NCBI GenBank assembly: GCA_029204225.1
Contig: CM055102.1
Location: forward strand, 29,919,632 to 29,983,631
DNA length: 64,000 nucleotides
Direction: 5' to 3'
Source: Diphasiastrum complanatum
Lineage: Eukaryota; Streptophyta; Lycopodiopsida; Lycopodiales; Lycopodiaceae
Shown here: piece after piece, positions 22,543 to 33,633 of the stretch
Numbering within the stretch: position 1 is the stretch's first letter
Layout of the letters: the number at the start of each line of letters is the position of its first letter
The notes under the pieces: model-generated
What the model saw: the letters and a program-made list of their open reading frames with translations, nothing else
What the model was told of the DNA's origin: nothing
Databases searched by the model: none
Made by a program: the position numbers and the translations under genes

Positions 22543-22908
22543 CTATGGATCCTCCACTGACTCCTCGGCCTCGTCAGGTGCATTGTTCTGTCGCTCTCGC
22601 TCTGCCTCCCGATTAGCACGAGCTGCCTCCTGGTTAGCCCGACGGCGGGCAGCCCTTTCCCTGACCATGATGAGCTGCCGTCGTGTGAAGTTCATTCCGA
22701 TCTGCTCATCCAAATCCAGCTCGACAGCGGGGGCGGGGGGCACAGCGGGGGCTGGGTGCTTTGGCTCCGGATTTCTCTGCCGAGCCTGTCGCAGCATCTT
22801 TGCAATGTCTGCCTCTTGCTTCCGATGCCTTTCATTGTGCCTTCGGACATCTTCCTCGAGCTTCTTCTTGGCTTCGCCCTCAGGCCTTGGTGGTATGCAC
22901 TTCGCCAT
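22543..22908 (-). CDS. Unknown charged helical protein, convergent to hAT transposase
   Basis: 121 codons, ATG at 22908-22906, uninterrupted. I do not recognise a family. The protein is very rich in Glu, Arg, Ala and Gln, with long predicted helical or coiled-coil character at both ends (residues ~12-42 and ~80-112, e.g. RERAARRRANQEAARANREA) and a proline/alanine linker (PAPAVPPAPAVELDLDEQIG) between. It ends in an acidic tail. It lies downstream of and facing the hAT transposase, and its upstream side is a degenerate minisatellite (22923-23090). It could be a second ORF of the same element, a captured gene fragment, or a chance GC-rich ORF. Its intactness beside a decayed transposase is notable. 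Confidence 0.4.
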   Translation of the reverse strand: MAKCIPPRPEGEAKKKLEEDVRRHNERHRKQEADIAKMLRQARQRNPEPKHPAPAVPPAPAVELDLDEQIGMNFTRRQLIMVRERAARRRANQEAARANREAERERQNNAPDEAEESVEDP

Positions 22909-22922
22909 CTCACGACACCTTG

Positions 22923-23090
22923 TTTCTCGAACTGGCTCTCACTGGCTCTCACAGCCTCTCAATGGCTCTCACTAGCTCTCTCACAGCCTCCCTCTCACAG
23001 CCTCTCACAATGCCTCTCTCTCACAGCTTCTCACTGGCTCTCTCTCACAACCTCTCACAATGCCACTCACTGGCTCTCTCACAGCCTCGT
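22923..23090. repeat. Degenerate minisatellite of TCTCACAGCC / TCTCACTGGC units
   Basis: Many short units such as TGGCTCTCACAGCCTCTCA repeat with small variations directly upstream of the minus-strand ORF's ATG. Confidence 0.85.
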
Positions 23091-23269
23091 GAGTGCCTAT
23101 TTAACCCCACAGCCTGTTTTCCCATTTGTAGTTGTTGATGATCCCATGTGCTACTGTACCTGCCCCACATGTTGCACTCCGATTGGGTCCGTGGTCTGCT
23201 CCCCCACAGTGCCCATGTGACGGTGTACCTGTCCGGATTTGCTGCTCCCCCACATGCTGCACTCCCAGT

Positions 23270-24545
23270 GACCTTGAATCCGACCAATTCCTAGCTCGAT
23301 GGGCCTAGATTCCCAGGACTGCGTTTAGGGTTTCTGGTTCGGATGCACATTTTGCTGTGAGTATTGAACTGTTTGGAGCCTGGTTTAGTCATGTGGGTTT
23401 GTCTCGGCGTGCAGGATAGGACGGAACAGACTGTCTAAAAAACAAACTCCGTTCGACGACACTGGATCGGTTCTTGTGGATGCTGAAAAGCTGTCCATTT
23501 AGTGGCATTCCCCCTCGCAAAAAGGGCGTTGCCGGATAAACGACGTCGGAATTGAGCTGCAAATGGTCCTATGGGTTCGTGTCGAGCCCACGAACCTGTG
23601 GACACCTCCCGTTTGAGGTTCTGACTGTTTTTGACTGAATTCGACCAATTTCTGGCTCGACGGGCCTAGAATCCCAGAACTACGTTTAGGGTTTCTGGTT
23701 CGGGGACGCACATTTCGTTGTGAGTACTGAATCATTTGGAGTCCAGTTTAGTGCTATAAGTTCGTATCGACATGCAGCACAAGATGGAACAGATGGTCTG
23801 AAAAACGGACTTCGTTTGGCAACACTGAACCGGTTTTCAGGGATGCTAAAAAGTAGTCCATTTACTGGCATTTCCCTCCGCAGAAAGGGCATTTGTGAAC
23901 AAACGGCGTCGGAATCGAGCTACAAATGGTCCCATGGGTTCGTGTCGAGCCCACGAACCTGTGGACATCTCCCATCCGAGGTTCTGACTGTTTTTTACTG
24001 AATCCGACCAATTCTTGGCTCGATGGGCCTAGAATCCTAGAACTATGTTTAAGGTTTCTAGTTCGGACGCACGTTTCGTTATGAACTCTGAACCGTTTGG
24101 AGCCCGTTTTAGTCCTGTGGGTTCGTCTTGGCGTGCAACATAGGATGGAACAGACGGTCTGAAAAACGGATTTCGTTTGGCGACACTGGACCAGTTTTCG
24201 GGGATGTTGGAAAGTAGTCCATTTAGTGGCATTCTTCCTGACAGAAAGGGCATTTCCGGACAAACGGCGTTGGAATTGAGCTTCAAATAGTCTGGCGGAT
24301 TTGTGTCCAGCTCGCGAACCTATGGACACCTCCCGTTCGAAGTTCTGACCGTTTTTTACTGAATCCGTGGCTCGACGGGCCTAGAATCCCAGCACTACGT
24401 TTAGGGTTTCTGGTTCGGACGCACGTTTCGCTATGAGTACTGAACTATTTGGAGGCCAATTTAGTGTTGTAGGTTCCTATCGATGTGCAGCGCAGGACGA
24501 AACAGACGGTCTGAAAAACGGACTTTGTTCGGCGACACTAGACCG
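23270..24545. repeat. Tandem array, four ~360-bp units
   Basis: The anchor GGGCCTAGA recurs at 23301, 23662, 24025 and 24377, giving periods of about 361, 363 and 352 bases. The shared order includes TTTCTGGTTCGG, GAACAGACGGTCTGAAAAACGG, TCCATTTAGTGGCATT and a hairpin (GGTTCGTG..CACGAACC). The fourth copy is partial, ending near 24545. No coding function is seen; short ORFs inside are repeat by-products. Confidence 0.92.
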
Positions 24546-24601
24546 AGACGGAACAGTTCTATGGAGGGCAGGGAGCGGTGGAGGGTGTGAGGGTGAGGGA
24601 G

Positions 24602-24890
24602 GGGTACGGAACGGGATTTAAAAAAATAATAATTTCTTTTACCAAAATGTTTTTCTTTTAGTGATGATACCCCCTATCTAGCTCAAAACTGCACAAAAAT
24701 CTGTCTAGGGCCCCAAAAATCATGCCCTAATCTCAAGAAAAGGCGTATTACGCCTTTTCTTGAGATTAGGGCATGATTTTTGGGGCCCTAGACAGATTTT
24801 TGTGCAGTTTTGAGCTAGATAGGGGGTATCAACATTGAAAAGGAAACATTTTGGTAAAACAAATTAACCACGGAACCGTTTCGTGCTATA
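24602..24890. repeat. Foldback element with perfect 83-bp-arm palindrome core
   Basis: The core 24665-24831 is exactly self-complementary: 83-base arms around one central base at 24748. Outside it the inverted similarity continues but is imperfect (AATTTCTTTTACCAAAATG left against CATTTTGGTAAAACAAATT right), reaching ACGGAACGGG on the left and CCGTTTCGTGC on the right. It resembles a foldback or MITE. It would form a strong hairpin if transcribed. Confidence 0.95.
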
Positions 24891-24918
24891 AAAAAGTACA
24901 GAACGTGTATTTTGTGCT

Positions 24919-24922
<4 letters not shown>

Positions 24923-24965
<43 letters not shown>
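24923..24965. repeat. (AT)n microsatellite, right side
   Basis: Uninterrupted AT run of about 21 units, mirror of the tract at 17405-17442. Confidence 0.95.
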
Positions 24966-24969
<4 letters not shown>

Positions 24970-26246
24970 CTAGTAAAGAGTGCCCGTCGTTGACGGGCAA
25001 TGGAGGCCGATCTAGGTGGCGGCCGATGATTTGGATGATGGCCGATCTCGCATCTTGAATATCTAACACTCCATTTAGAGAATCAAGCCAAGGTCTAGAG
25101 GGGATAGTAATCCACTTTAAAATATTTATCATAGAGGATTAATGCATAATCGTTCACATTTGTATAACTTATGCTTTGAGACATCTTAGCAAAGAACAAA
25201 AAGATGGAGGAAGATTTACATTCAAAGAATTCTTGAAAATACATTCTAAGCAATACACATCATTTGGATAAAGATAAAATTTTTGAATATCTGTAAATAA
25301 AAAGAGTTTCAAAACATCGTTGAAATGTCATCACTTAATTCTATTACCATTACCTGGCTATACATCAGGCTATCTAACATTGCCTAAAAGGCAGACGCAC
25401 TAATAGTGGTGCTATTCCTATATACATATCTTAAATTACTAAGTAGCAAATCTACATCTAAGAGCAAACAAAATCTTTGTGGAAATATACAGAATAACAA
25501 ATATACAGAACAACCACATATTTGTGCTGCAAAAGATATGCTCTCCATCAAATAACAAATATACAGAACAACCACATGGTTGTGCTGCAAAATATATGCT
25601 CTCCATCACCAAGCAGCTCCGTAAATTCCATGGAAAATCGACGATGATCCACCATCAAGTTCACCATCTGCACAAACACACAGGTGGCCAACTGTTATTA
25701 GATGAGACAAATCATAACATCAACATTGAACATTGTCAAAAATGATTTATGCAGGACCGAAACATTGTATCATGCTACATTCATAAACTCTAATCTATGC
25801 AATGTATTTGGTCAAAATAACAAGCGACTCACCAACATTATTGACATAAGAAATTGACATGCTTGTTGACTGGATTCAATGTTCAAAGTTTGTCGTCAAA
25901 TGATCTCGACAAACCTTCTTTGCAGATCGCTCCCAAACTACGATTGTTTGTTGTGTGACACGGGCTATGCTACAACTTCCACCTAGGAGGATGCAAAACC
26001 TTCGAATTGGGAGAGGCTCTAATTGGTTTATAGTTTTTATTGCAGGCCTCTACAATTGTACACAAATTTTAAACTTTGGCATTCACCAAGATTGTGTACA
26101 GTTGCAGATGCCTACATCTAAATGCTTGCAACAATAAGTGCCTTTCCAAATTTGAAGGTTACATTCTCCCAGGTGGAAGGTGTTGCAAAGCCTATGTCTC
26201 CTCATACAAACAATAATATTCACCAATTGCAAAAAAAAAACATTTA
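24966..26246. other. Unannotated interval with a 58-bp tandem duplication
   Basis: The unit AATAACAAATATACAGAACA...CTCTCCATC occurs from 25493 and again from 25551, nearly identical. No gene or transposon protein is recognised in the rest. Confidence 0.4.
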
Positions 26247-26530
26247 CGTTTATTTGAATGTACATACATACATATATGCACACTCATACATATGTACATA
26301 CATACATATACACACCCATACATACATATACACACACATACACATACATATACACCTACACATACATATACACTCGTACATGCACATACATATATAGATA
26401 TACACATACATACAGATACATGTATGCAGATATACATACACACACAATGTACATATACACATAAAAACACTTTTATATATACATACATACATACACATAC
26501 ATGCATAGATATACACGCATACATATATAA
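26247..26530. repeat. Compound (CATA)/(CACACA) microsatellite
   Basis: Degenerate CATA, TATG and CACA units over about 280 bases. The repeat produces long Tyr/His/Thr-rich and Cys/Met/Tyr-rich open frames on both strands that should not be read as genes. Confidence 0.9.
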
Positions 26531-26574
26531 AGGCATGCTCTAAAAGTCCAAATATAATCTCCGACAATAATTCT

Positions 26575-26935
26575 AAAATCTACAAGCTAACCTAACCTTC
26601 ACTCTTATCCTACAATACTTAACCTAACCCTTGATTACAATCATGTTTTTATGGGTAGCAACAATTTGTGTATCTTAACTCTAATCCTAAATTCTAATGT
26701 AACTCTAACCCTACTCTATCTATTACATAATGCCACTCTAACCCTAACTCTAACCCTAACCCTAATATAACTCTAACCCTGCTCTATTTAACACTAACTC
26801 TCATGTAACCCTAACCTTGCTCTATTTAACACCTTATGTCAGTGTAAATCCTAACTAAAACCATAACCCTAATCTAACTCTAACTGTACTCTAATTCTAA
26901 TCCTAACCCTAACACTAACCTTTACTCCAAAACAA
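26575..26935. repeat. Degenerate CCCTAA (TTAGGG-type) telomere-like repeats
   Basis: Repeated TCTAACCCTAAC units, some in perfect 6-bp register (CCCTAACCCTAA near 26750), are mixed with diverged forms. The unit is six bases, CCCTAA, not the common plant seven-base CCCTAAA. The array abuts the broken 3' edge of the Helitron Rep sequence. Confidence 0.7.
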
Positions 26936-28258
26936 ATACTACAACACTTCAGAATACACAATGTTTTGAGTGCACCTTGCCACTTCTGCCACATTTGTAA
27001 ATCATCTCCCCTCACAGGAATCTTACCGCATACGATACGATCGTAATCTCCAACATTGATGGGTTTGCTCCGCTCCTCCAATATCATCAATAAATGGGCA
27101 TGGGACAATCCTCTCTTCTGAAACTCTACAACATGAAGCCTTCCTATAATGTGCCCAGATATCCCATTCTTCTTCAACTAATCAATCAAGTATTGAAGCT
27201 TTATGCTAAAAACCCTCGACACCAAATCGGGTCTATGTGCAGGTTTTTGTCGAAATTTCAACTCACTCCTCACTTCTGACGAATTTGGGTTCGTTGTCAT
27301 TGTGATAAACAAATCGGGAGAATCCAACTCCCTAACGACGACCATAACATCCTGGTACTGCTGATGCATATGACGCGGTGAACCGATATAAGATAATGGT
27401 AGGACTATTCGTTGCCCTATGTCCCTGGCAGAATGGGCTCCAAGGGCATTAACGATACCATTGCAAATCTCTCTACGAAATGTATCTCGATTGTTATAGA
27501 TGTAGTTCATGTTGTTGTGCACAATTTTTGCTACCATGTCACACACATACTCTTGCAACAACCTTCCACCCAAATGTATTAGTAAAACATGCTCTGCTCG
27601 TACCTGTAAATGGTAGCTGTAAAAGTGTCGAATGGTGACAACTTTGTGTCTGCCTTCTAATTGCTCTTCAGGAGCATCTGAATGTATACCATCACGCAAC
27701 ACCACCACGTGCAACATCTCTCATACACATATGTGGAATCCCCTGATACCACCCATCAGTACTGTAAGGAAAGAGGAGGACAAAATGCAAGGCATCATAC
27801 GATGAATGACTCTCTGTGATATGTTGCAAACCATCCTGAATGGAGTGCAATATGATGTCACACATTCCGTCGCTTGGGGCATCATCTATAGGCATAAGCA
27901 CTGCAATCTCATTGCTCGTAGGAGCATTGAACTGTCTATTCGCTCTACTCTGTGAACAACCAAACACTATGCGAAGTCAAATATCCTTTGTGAAGTTCTC
28001 TCGCATGATTCGAGCAACATTCTTAAAACGTTGCGCAAAGGCATTCACATCCATTATCATGCTTTGCAAAAGGGAAAGAACGTCACGCCTAAGATCGAGA
28101 TTCAGAGAGAATCTCTGATCTAATTGCAAATAATCACCATCCATGATGTAGTTTTTCGAAAATGAAGGTCTATCTAAAGGCAACAAACCACCAATATGAT
28201 GATACAACCGCCCAAACACTCTAAATGTATACGCGCCGCCTACGGAGTTGGCAGTGAA
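26930..28258 (-). pseudogene. Helitron Rep (RepHel N-terminal) fragment
   Basis: On the minus strand from about 28258, frames read VFGRLYHHIGGLLPLDRPSF, then APTSNEIAVLMPIDDAPSDG, ALHFVLLFPYSTDGW, LLIHLGGRLLQEYVCDMVAK, GSPRHMHQQYQDVMVVVREL, DLFITMTTNPN and RPDLVSRVFSIKL (27717-27178). These are the successive signatures of the plant Helitron helicase-like N-terminal domain. The Rep catalytic block follows as VVEFQKRGLSHAHLLMI (27177-26869), where HAH is the HUH-type metal motif. Frame changes near 27970, 27700 and 27180 break it. The helicase half is absent, as the frame runs into CCCTAA repeats. In intact Helitrons this nuclease nicks and joins DNA in rolling-circle transposition. Confidence 0.9.
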
Positions 28259-28259
28259 T

Positions 28260-28640
28260 CTATCTAGATCACCTCAAGAGATGCAAAGGCCAATGAGTTA
28301 TTATAACTCGTGTACAAATTAAGGAGATGAAGAGTCGGTGATGGCATCAAAGGCAAACACACCTTGTCTTTCATGCAATAGAGAGAGCTATTTCATTCTG
28401 CTTTCCATCTTAGGGCCGAACAATGATTCTGATGAAAAGATAGGACGAGTAGAGACTGCTAAATTTAGCAATAGTGCTCCTTTCAGGCCATTCGGGGTGT
28501 TTCTGGGGTATTTTTACAAGGAAAAAGAAAAAAGAAAGTTAGGTCGGGATTTTTACATGGAATTTTTACAAGGGCAAAGGCAGTTCGTACAAGGTGGGAT
28601 TTTCTACGCACCTTCCATAACCTAGCTAACTAGATCTAGC
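28260..28640. other. Spacer between Helitron and gypsy remnants
   Basis: No coding or repeat family recognised. The + frame at 28338-28625 has no domain. Confidence 0.3.
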
Positions 28641-30950
28641 TGCATAAAGCTTGTGTTCCCAATCCAATCGCGAAGCTTTAACCATCTTCGTGATAATTCT
28701 GTAGAGGATCTTGTTCGATGATTATGCTTGTCCGTTGCAACGTGGGTAATAGGGTGTGATCTTCCTACGGAGAACCAGATAAAAGGATAATAGGTGAGTG
28801 ATAGCCTCATTTAGAAAATGTGTTCCGCGATCACTCACGAGTTCTAGTGGGCACCCAAAACGTACTAAGATGTTCTCATACAAGAATGTAGCAATGGAGT
28901 TGGCGTCAGATTTTCTCACTGCTTTGGCTTCTACCCATTTGGTCAAGTAGTCATGATATATCGAGCATGGGAGCCACAGGCAGCTGGACAAATAGGGCCG
29001 ACATAGTCAATGCCCCATTTCTCAAATGGCATCTCATCCAAGATAGGTCGTAACGGCATTCTATCATTTTCTTGGGTTCGGTTGAACCGTTGGCACATGT
29101 CACACCTTTTTATCTAATAGTGAATATTCTTGAACATTGTGGGCCACCATAGGCCATGTTGTAGTACTTTTCTAGTGGTAGCTTCGGCAGCAAAATGCCT
29201 CCCTCCTATTCCTTTGTGGGCGATACTCACTACTTGAGACACTTCATGCGATAAGACACAATGGCGTATGATTCCATCATTACAGATGCGATAAAATATT
29301 CCTACTATCAATGTAAAAGAGGAAGATTTGATGATCAACCTGCGTCATGTTCGATCTTGTTCATCTCAGGGGGAGGATGTCCTAACATAAGATATCCAAC
29401 GATGTTGGTAGCCCACTCAGGGATGGCATCAACGTGGAATAGGATTGTGTCAGGGAGTTTGTCATCAACCTTCTACTCTCAGAAACATTGCGGATCCGTG
29501 AGAGGTGATTGGCCAGATAGTGTTGTTTCTCCTTGCGAACAACTATTTAAAGTCGAACTCTTGGAGAAGCAGCAGCCATCGGGTGATCTATCCAGTTGTG
29601 CATGGCCTATTTACTAGACACAGTAGGGCTTGGTGATCTACAAAGAAGATGAATCTAGCAGGTAATGGCAAAATTTCTTCATGCTATATACCATGGCTAG
29701 TGTTTCTCACTCAGTGGTTGTATAGTTCATCTTTGTTGAATCAACTGCCTACTGGCAAAATATATCGGGTAATCCTTCTTGTACTCTCCAGCCTTATCTC
29801 CCTAGGCTATGTCAGAACACTCCCTATGGCATAATTAGAAGCGTATGTATGGATATGAAATTCTATAGTCCATATAGGGGGGGGGGGGGGTCGAAGTATT
29901 GGTGTAGTGACTAAGGCCTTCTTGAGTTTATGAAAAGCCTCAATGGCTTCAATTGTCCAGTCTAGTTGGATGGTCATTTGGTAGATCAAATGGGCCAGCT
30001 TAGCAAAGTTCAAAACAAATCTCTGATAACAGTTGCAATGTCCCATAAAGTTATATACTTCACGTACAGTTTTTGGCTCAGGAAAAACAAGTATTATGTG
30101 GATCTTGTCGACATTGGTAGCGATACCATGCCTCGAAACTACATGACCTAGCACTATACCACGCATGACCAAAAAATGGCATTTGGTTGGGTTTAGGATA
30201 ATCGACACTGGATGAATACTTTCTCTAAGCAAGCTAGGTGTTGGGCTCTAGAGGAGTGGACACACAAGTCGTCCATGAAAATTTCAAGGAATTTCCAAAG
30301 AAAATATTTGAAGGCATAACTCATCACTCATTGGAAGGTGCTGGGAGCGTTGCACAATCCAAATGGCATCACTCTATAGGTGTACGTTCTTCACTCCGTG
30401 GAGAAATCGGTTTTGTACTGCTCTTTTGGGGCTATCTACACCTGGTTGTAGCCACTAAACCCATCTAGAACGCTATAGGCTTTTGTTCCGACTATCATCT
30501 CTAACACATTTTCTGTGAATGGTAGGGCAAAATGGTCCTTGTTGGTTACTGAATTCAGCTTCTTGTAGTCCACACAGATTCTAAGTTTTCCGTTTTTCTT
30601 AGGTACTACCATGATAGGTGATACCCAGTCAGTGTGTTATATCACGTAGATGAATCCTACATCTAGAAGCTTTTTCAATTCTTTTTGGATTAGCTGGGTG
30701 TAGTGCGGATTAGACCTGTGAGGCCTACTAACGACGGGTTTCACTCCATCAACCAGTGGAATGGTGTGAACCACAACATCTGGTGATATGCCCTTCAGCT
30801 CAGCGTAATTCCAAGCAAGATAGTCGCGGTATTCACCTACGTAAAGAGAGCCGAATGATCCACTAGCAGGATCGATAGTGGTGGATTTGGTTGGTTCTTT
30901 CCTTTTTCGTTTCCGGGCTCTAATCTGGATGAATATCGACATCATAGTTT
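28640..30950 (-). pseudogene. Gypsy retrotransposon pol remnant: RT, RNase H, integrase
   Basis: Reading the minus strand from about 30950: SNPHYTQLIQKELKKLLDVG, VSPIMVVPKKNGKLRICVDY, KAYSVLDGFSGYNQV and the catalytic box EIFMDDL (near 30275) define reverse transcriptase with both aspartates kept. Then GIVLGHVVSRHGI and FMGHCNCYQRFV (30232-29807) and the start of RNase H. The RNase H end WLLLLQEFDF lies around 29570. The integrase zinc region HCVLSHEVSQVVSIAHKGIGG and WWPTMFKNIHY (29338-29114) and the core YHDYLTKWVEAKAV, ELVSDRGTHF (28991-28722) follow. A 14-base poly-G/C run (29877-29890) sits in the RNase H frame. Many stops and shifts; no LTRs identified. Confidence 0.9.
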
Positions 30951-31191
30951 TCTGGGTTCTTGTACCACACTCATTAAGTGCAGCAGGGCATAGACCTCTC
31001 CTTGCTTCTCTTTCTCATTGGACACATAGGTATGGGTGTCTGTACCCGCAATCATGGCATAGTGGTACAAAATTGCCTTGTGGCTTGTTGGGGCACTCGG
31101 CAATCCTATGGTTTTTTCACATCTATAACATTTAATGGGAGCTCTAAATCATGTACCTCTAAGTTGGTTCACATAGATTCTGAAGATTTTA

Positions 31192-31810
31192 TGAATCACT
31201 AAGATCCAAAACTATCTCTTGATCTTTGGTTATGAATGACAACACAACTAGCACCATTGACAATTTAGAAAATAAACATCTACTTAATGAAGGAGATGGA
31301 AACTCAACAAGATATTGATCAAACATCATGTTTGATAAAATGAAGTTGTTGTCCATACCATAATGGTAAGGTACTGTATTTCACATGTGTGGATCCGAAT
31401 CACAACAATATGAGCATTCTACACACAAGATTGCAAGATATCATTACTATAATGCACCCATGGATAGATGAACCCAAGAGAACTCATGTATGAGCATGAA
31501 ATGAGATAAGAGAAAGAGAAGATTCATTCTCCCATGCTTGTACACTATTTATAACAAGTCCATGCCTTATTTTGAATCTTAGTTTTCCTCCATAGAAACT
31601 TTGAAATCAAAAACCCTATCAACAATATGACCAGATTCAATGTATCTATCATTCAAATTTGAATGTGTCCAAACTCAACCTACTACATTTCCCTCACTTT
31701 CTAAAAGTGGTAATTCAAAAATATTTAGACGAAAATAACTTTGATATGTCTATCTCTAAGTTTAAAATGCAAATTGGCCTCAATTGCCAAATACAAAAGA
31801 TTAAACTAGT
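31192..31810 (+). repeat. ~620-bp dispersed repeat, copy 1 (solo-LTR-like)
   Basis: Starts TGAATCACTAAGATCC and ends near TTAAACTAGT, matching 51117-51740 along its whole length with scattered differences. A TATA-like CTATTTATAA lies near 31547 in the same relative place as TATATAT in the other copy. Two unlinked copies of one promoter-bearing segment suggest solo LTRs, but no target duplication was recognised. Confidence 0.6.
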
Positions 31811-33225
31811 GCCTCACTAGATGACGATGAGATAGTGGCTTGTTTTATTGACATCCATGATATAGCTCCATCACCTATGAAAATACAATGTGCATGTTGG
31901 TAGATTCTCTACTAATATAACTAAAGGAATATTCATGAGGCCGGTTGATATAAGTTTTTTTTTTAATTCTTAACTTTTAACTAGACTTATAACTTAATGA
32001 CCCAACCACGGCATCTTGTTGTGTAGGACCAACTAGATAAAATAGTCATGATGAATACACCAAAAATGCCTTGAAATTTTTTGAATGGGATGAATCATAG
32101 TCCTATGTGCTTCCAATATGATATTGTGTCCAAAACTATGTCAAAACATTACAAAAACCCAAAAGAGATATAGTCTATGTAGTACCACCAACAATAATAC
32201 TATCAATTGTGCATATAACCCATAAGTGATTATTTCACCTAATTACTAGTGGCAATCAAAACAATAGAGTCAACAAACAATTGGATATAATTGACGAAAG
32301 TTAAAGCATAGCCACCAATAGCTATTATCCCTTCCTATCCCCAAGGTGCTATGTACAACCTAAATAATGAGGCACCTAGGGCCTCAAATGAATCTAAAAA
32401 TCATCTCAAGCAATCTAACCATTTTCAAACTCAAACTAAAGGTTGTAGATTGATACATGAGCATAGAGAAAGTAGCCTTTCATTATATTATGTAGATGAC
32501 ACTTAGGGCGAGACCTATCATAAGTTCTATGTTACCTGATCTTTCGACACTCAAAATTGGGATAGGAATGGATAAATTCTGTTAACAAAATTTTAAAACT
32601 GGCATGTAAAAGACCAAACATTATGATAATCAAATGACATAAAGTGCCTTTAAATAGCTAGGGGTCCTAGCCTACTTAGAAAGGAGCTAGAAATAAATAA
32701 TTACTAGGCCTTAGAATTGGCCACTTAACTTTTAAATTATTGTATCTCTTGACATAACTAAGTACATATTGCATCTACTCAATATTTTATAGCTAGTTAA
32801 AAAGCCAATTGTTTTAAGAAAAACATTGTCCTCTTGCATTGGGGAGAGCCTCAATTGCAGGCCACCAACAGTCAATACAGGAATACCTAGACATGCTCAA
32901 CAATGATCCCAATGGGCCTGAAACATGAAGGGCCTCATGGGAAGGAAAAAAAAATGTGAAACATATTTTAAATGGGAAATGAAACTTTTCTCATCATTTA
33001 ATTTCCTCACTATTCATGGTTGCACCTAAAAGGAGATGTGTTACATCCATGTCTAGTTATTGAGGATTTGGAATAATCTTAAAAAGGGAAACAAGGCCTT
33101 GAGTTGTTAAGATTATTAGTTGTGCCTCAAAATTTCATTCAAAGCACATGGTATATGTCATATTCCAATATTAGCATCCAAACATATTCTAATCTTAAAC
33201 ATCAAATTAGCATATCTTTTAGTGG
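31811..33225. other. Unannotated interval
   Basis: AT-rich sequence without recognisable domains, about 1.4 kb. Confidence 0.3.
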
Positions 33226-33345
33226 GGGGAAGGCCCTGTCTGAGGGCCTTCCTTGCTGGGAGGGCCCTTGCCCGAGGGCGGGAGCCCGAGGGCAGGCCCC
33301 GACCAGCAAGGAAGGCCCGAGGGCTTCGAGCCTTCCCCTACATAA
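33226..33345. repeat. GC-rich foldback with iterated GGGCCTTCC / GGAAGGCCC words
   Basis: Arms about 33226-33262 and 33301-33338 are inverted repeats (shared core GGGCCTTCCTTGCTGG) with extra GAGGGC words between them. A palindrome GTACGGCCGTAC lies shortly downstream (~33385-33396), followed by an inverted partial copy. The GC content stands out from the AT-rich surroundings. Confidence 0.8.
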
Positions 33346-33509
33346 TGTCATTGTGCGAAGGTTGATTTTTATTTTTTTCTGGTTGTACGGCCGTACGCGA
33401 GGTCCAGTTTTTTTTTTTCGGTATTTTCGGGCCGTACGACAAATTTTTTTACATTTGTGGTGGAATGTGGATGTGGACATCCAATGACGGGTTGCCACAT
33501 AGCACATGC

Positions 33510-33633
33510 ACATTCCACCGGAGAGAGGAGAGAGAACGTGCATTCCACCGGAGAGAACATGCATTCTGTAGAGAGAGAACGTGCATTCCACCGGAGAGAG
33601 GGGAGAGAACATGCATTCCGTAGAGAGAGAATG
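33510..33633. repeat. Short tandem repeats of GCATTCCACCGGAGAGA-type units
   Basis: Four to five alternating units of CATTCCACCGGAGAGAG and CATTC(T/C)GTAGAGAGAGAA. Confidence 0.85.

Noticed and set aside
23720..24329. ORFs repeated inside the 360-bp array
   Set aside because: Similar frames recur only because the units repeat; frames differ between copies and contain stops, so there is no sign of protein selection.
17405..24965. A standard hAT terminal inverted repeat pair at the AT tract edges
   Set aside because: The outermost bases (CATAGATCC... and, reversed, CAGAAGCAC...) are too dissimilar to call an inverted repeat, so the full extent of the element stays an inference.
26192..26567. 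Long Cys/Met/Tyr-rich and His/Thr/Tyr-rich open frames on both strands
   Set aside because: They are translations of the CATA/CACA microsatellite; composition is entirely explained by the repeat.
26247..26935. Possible CRISPR-like or satellite array
   Set aside because: Units are degenerate simple and telomere-type repeats without uniform spacers, in a eukaryotic nuclear context.
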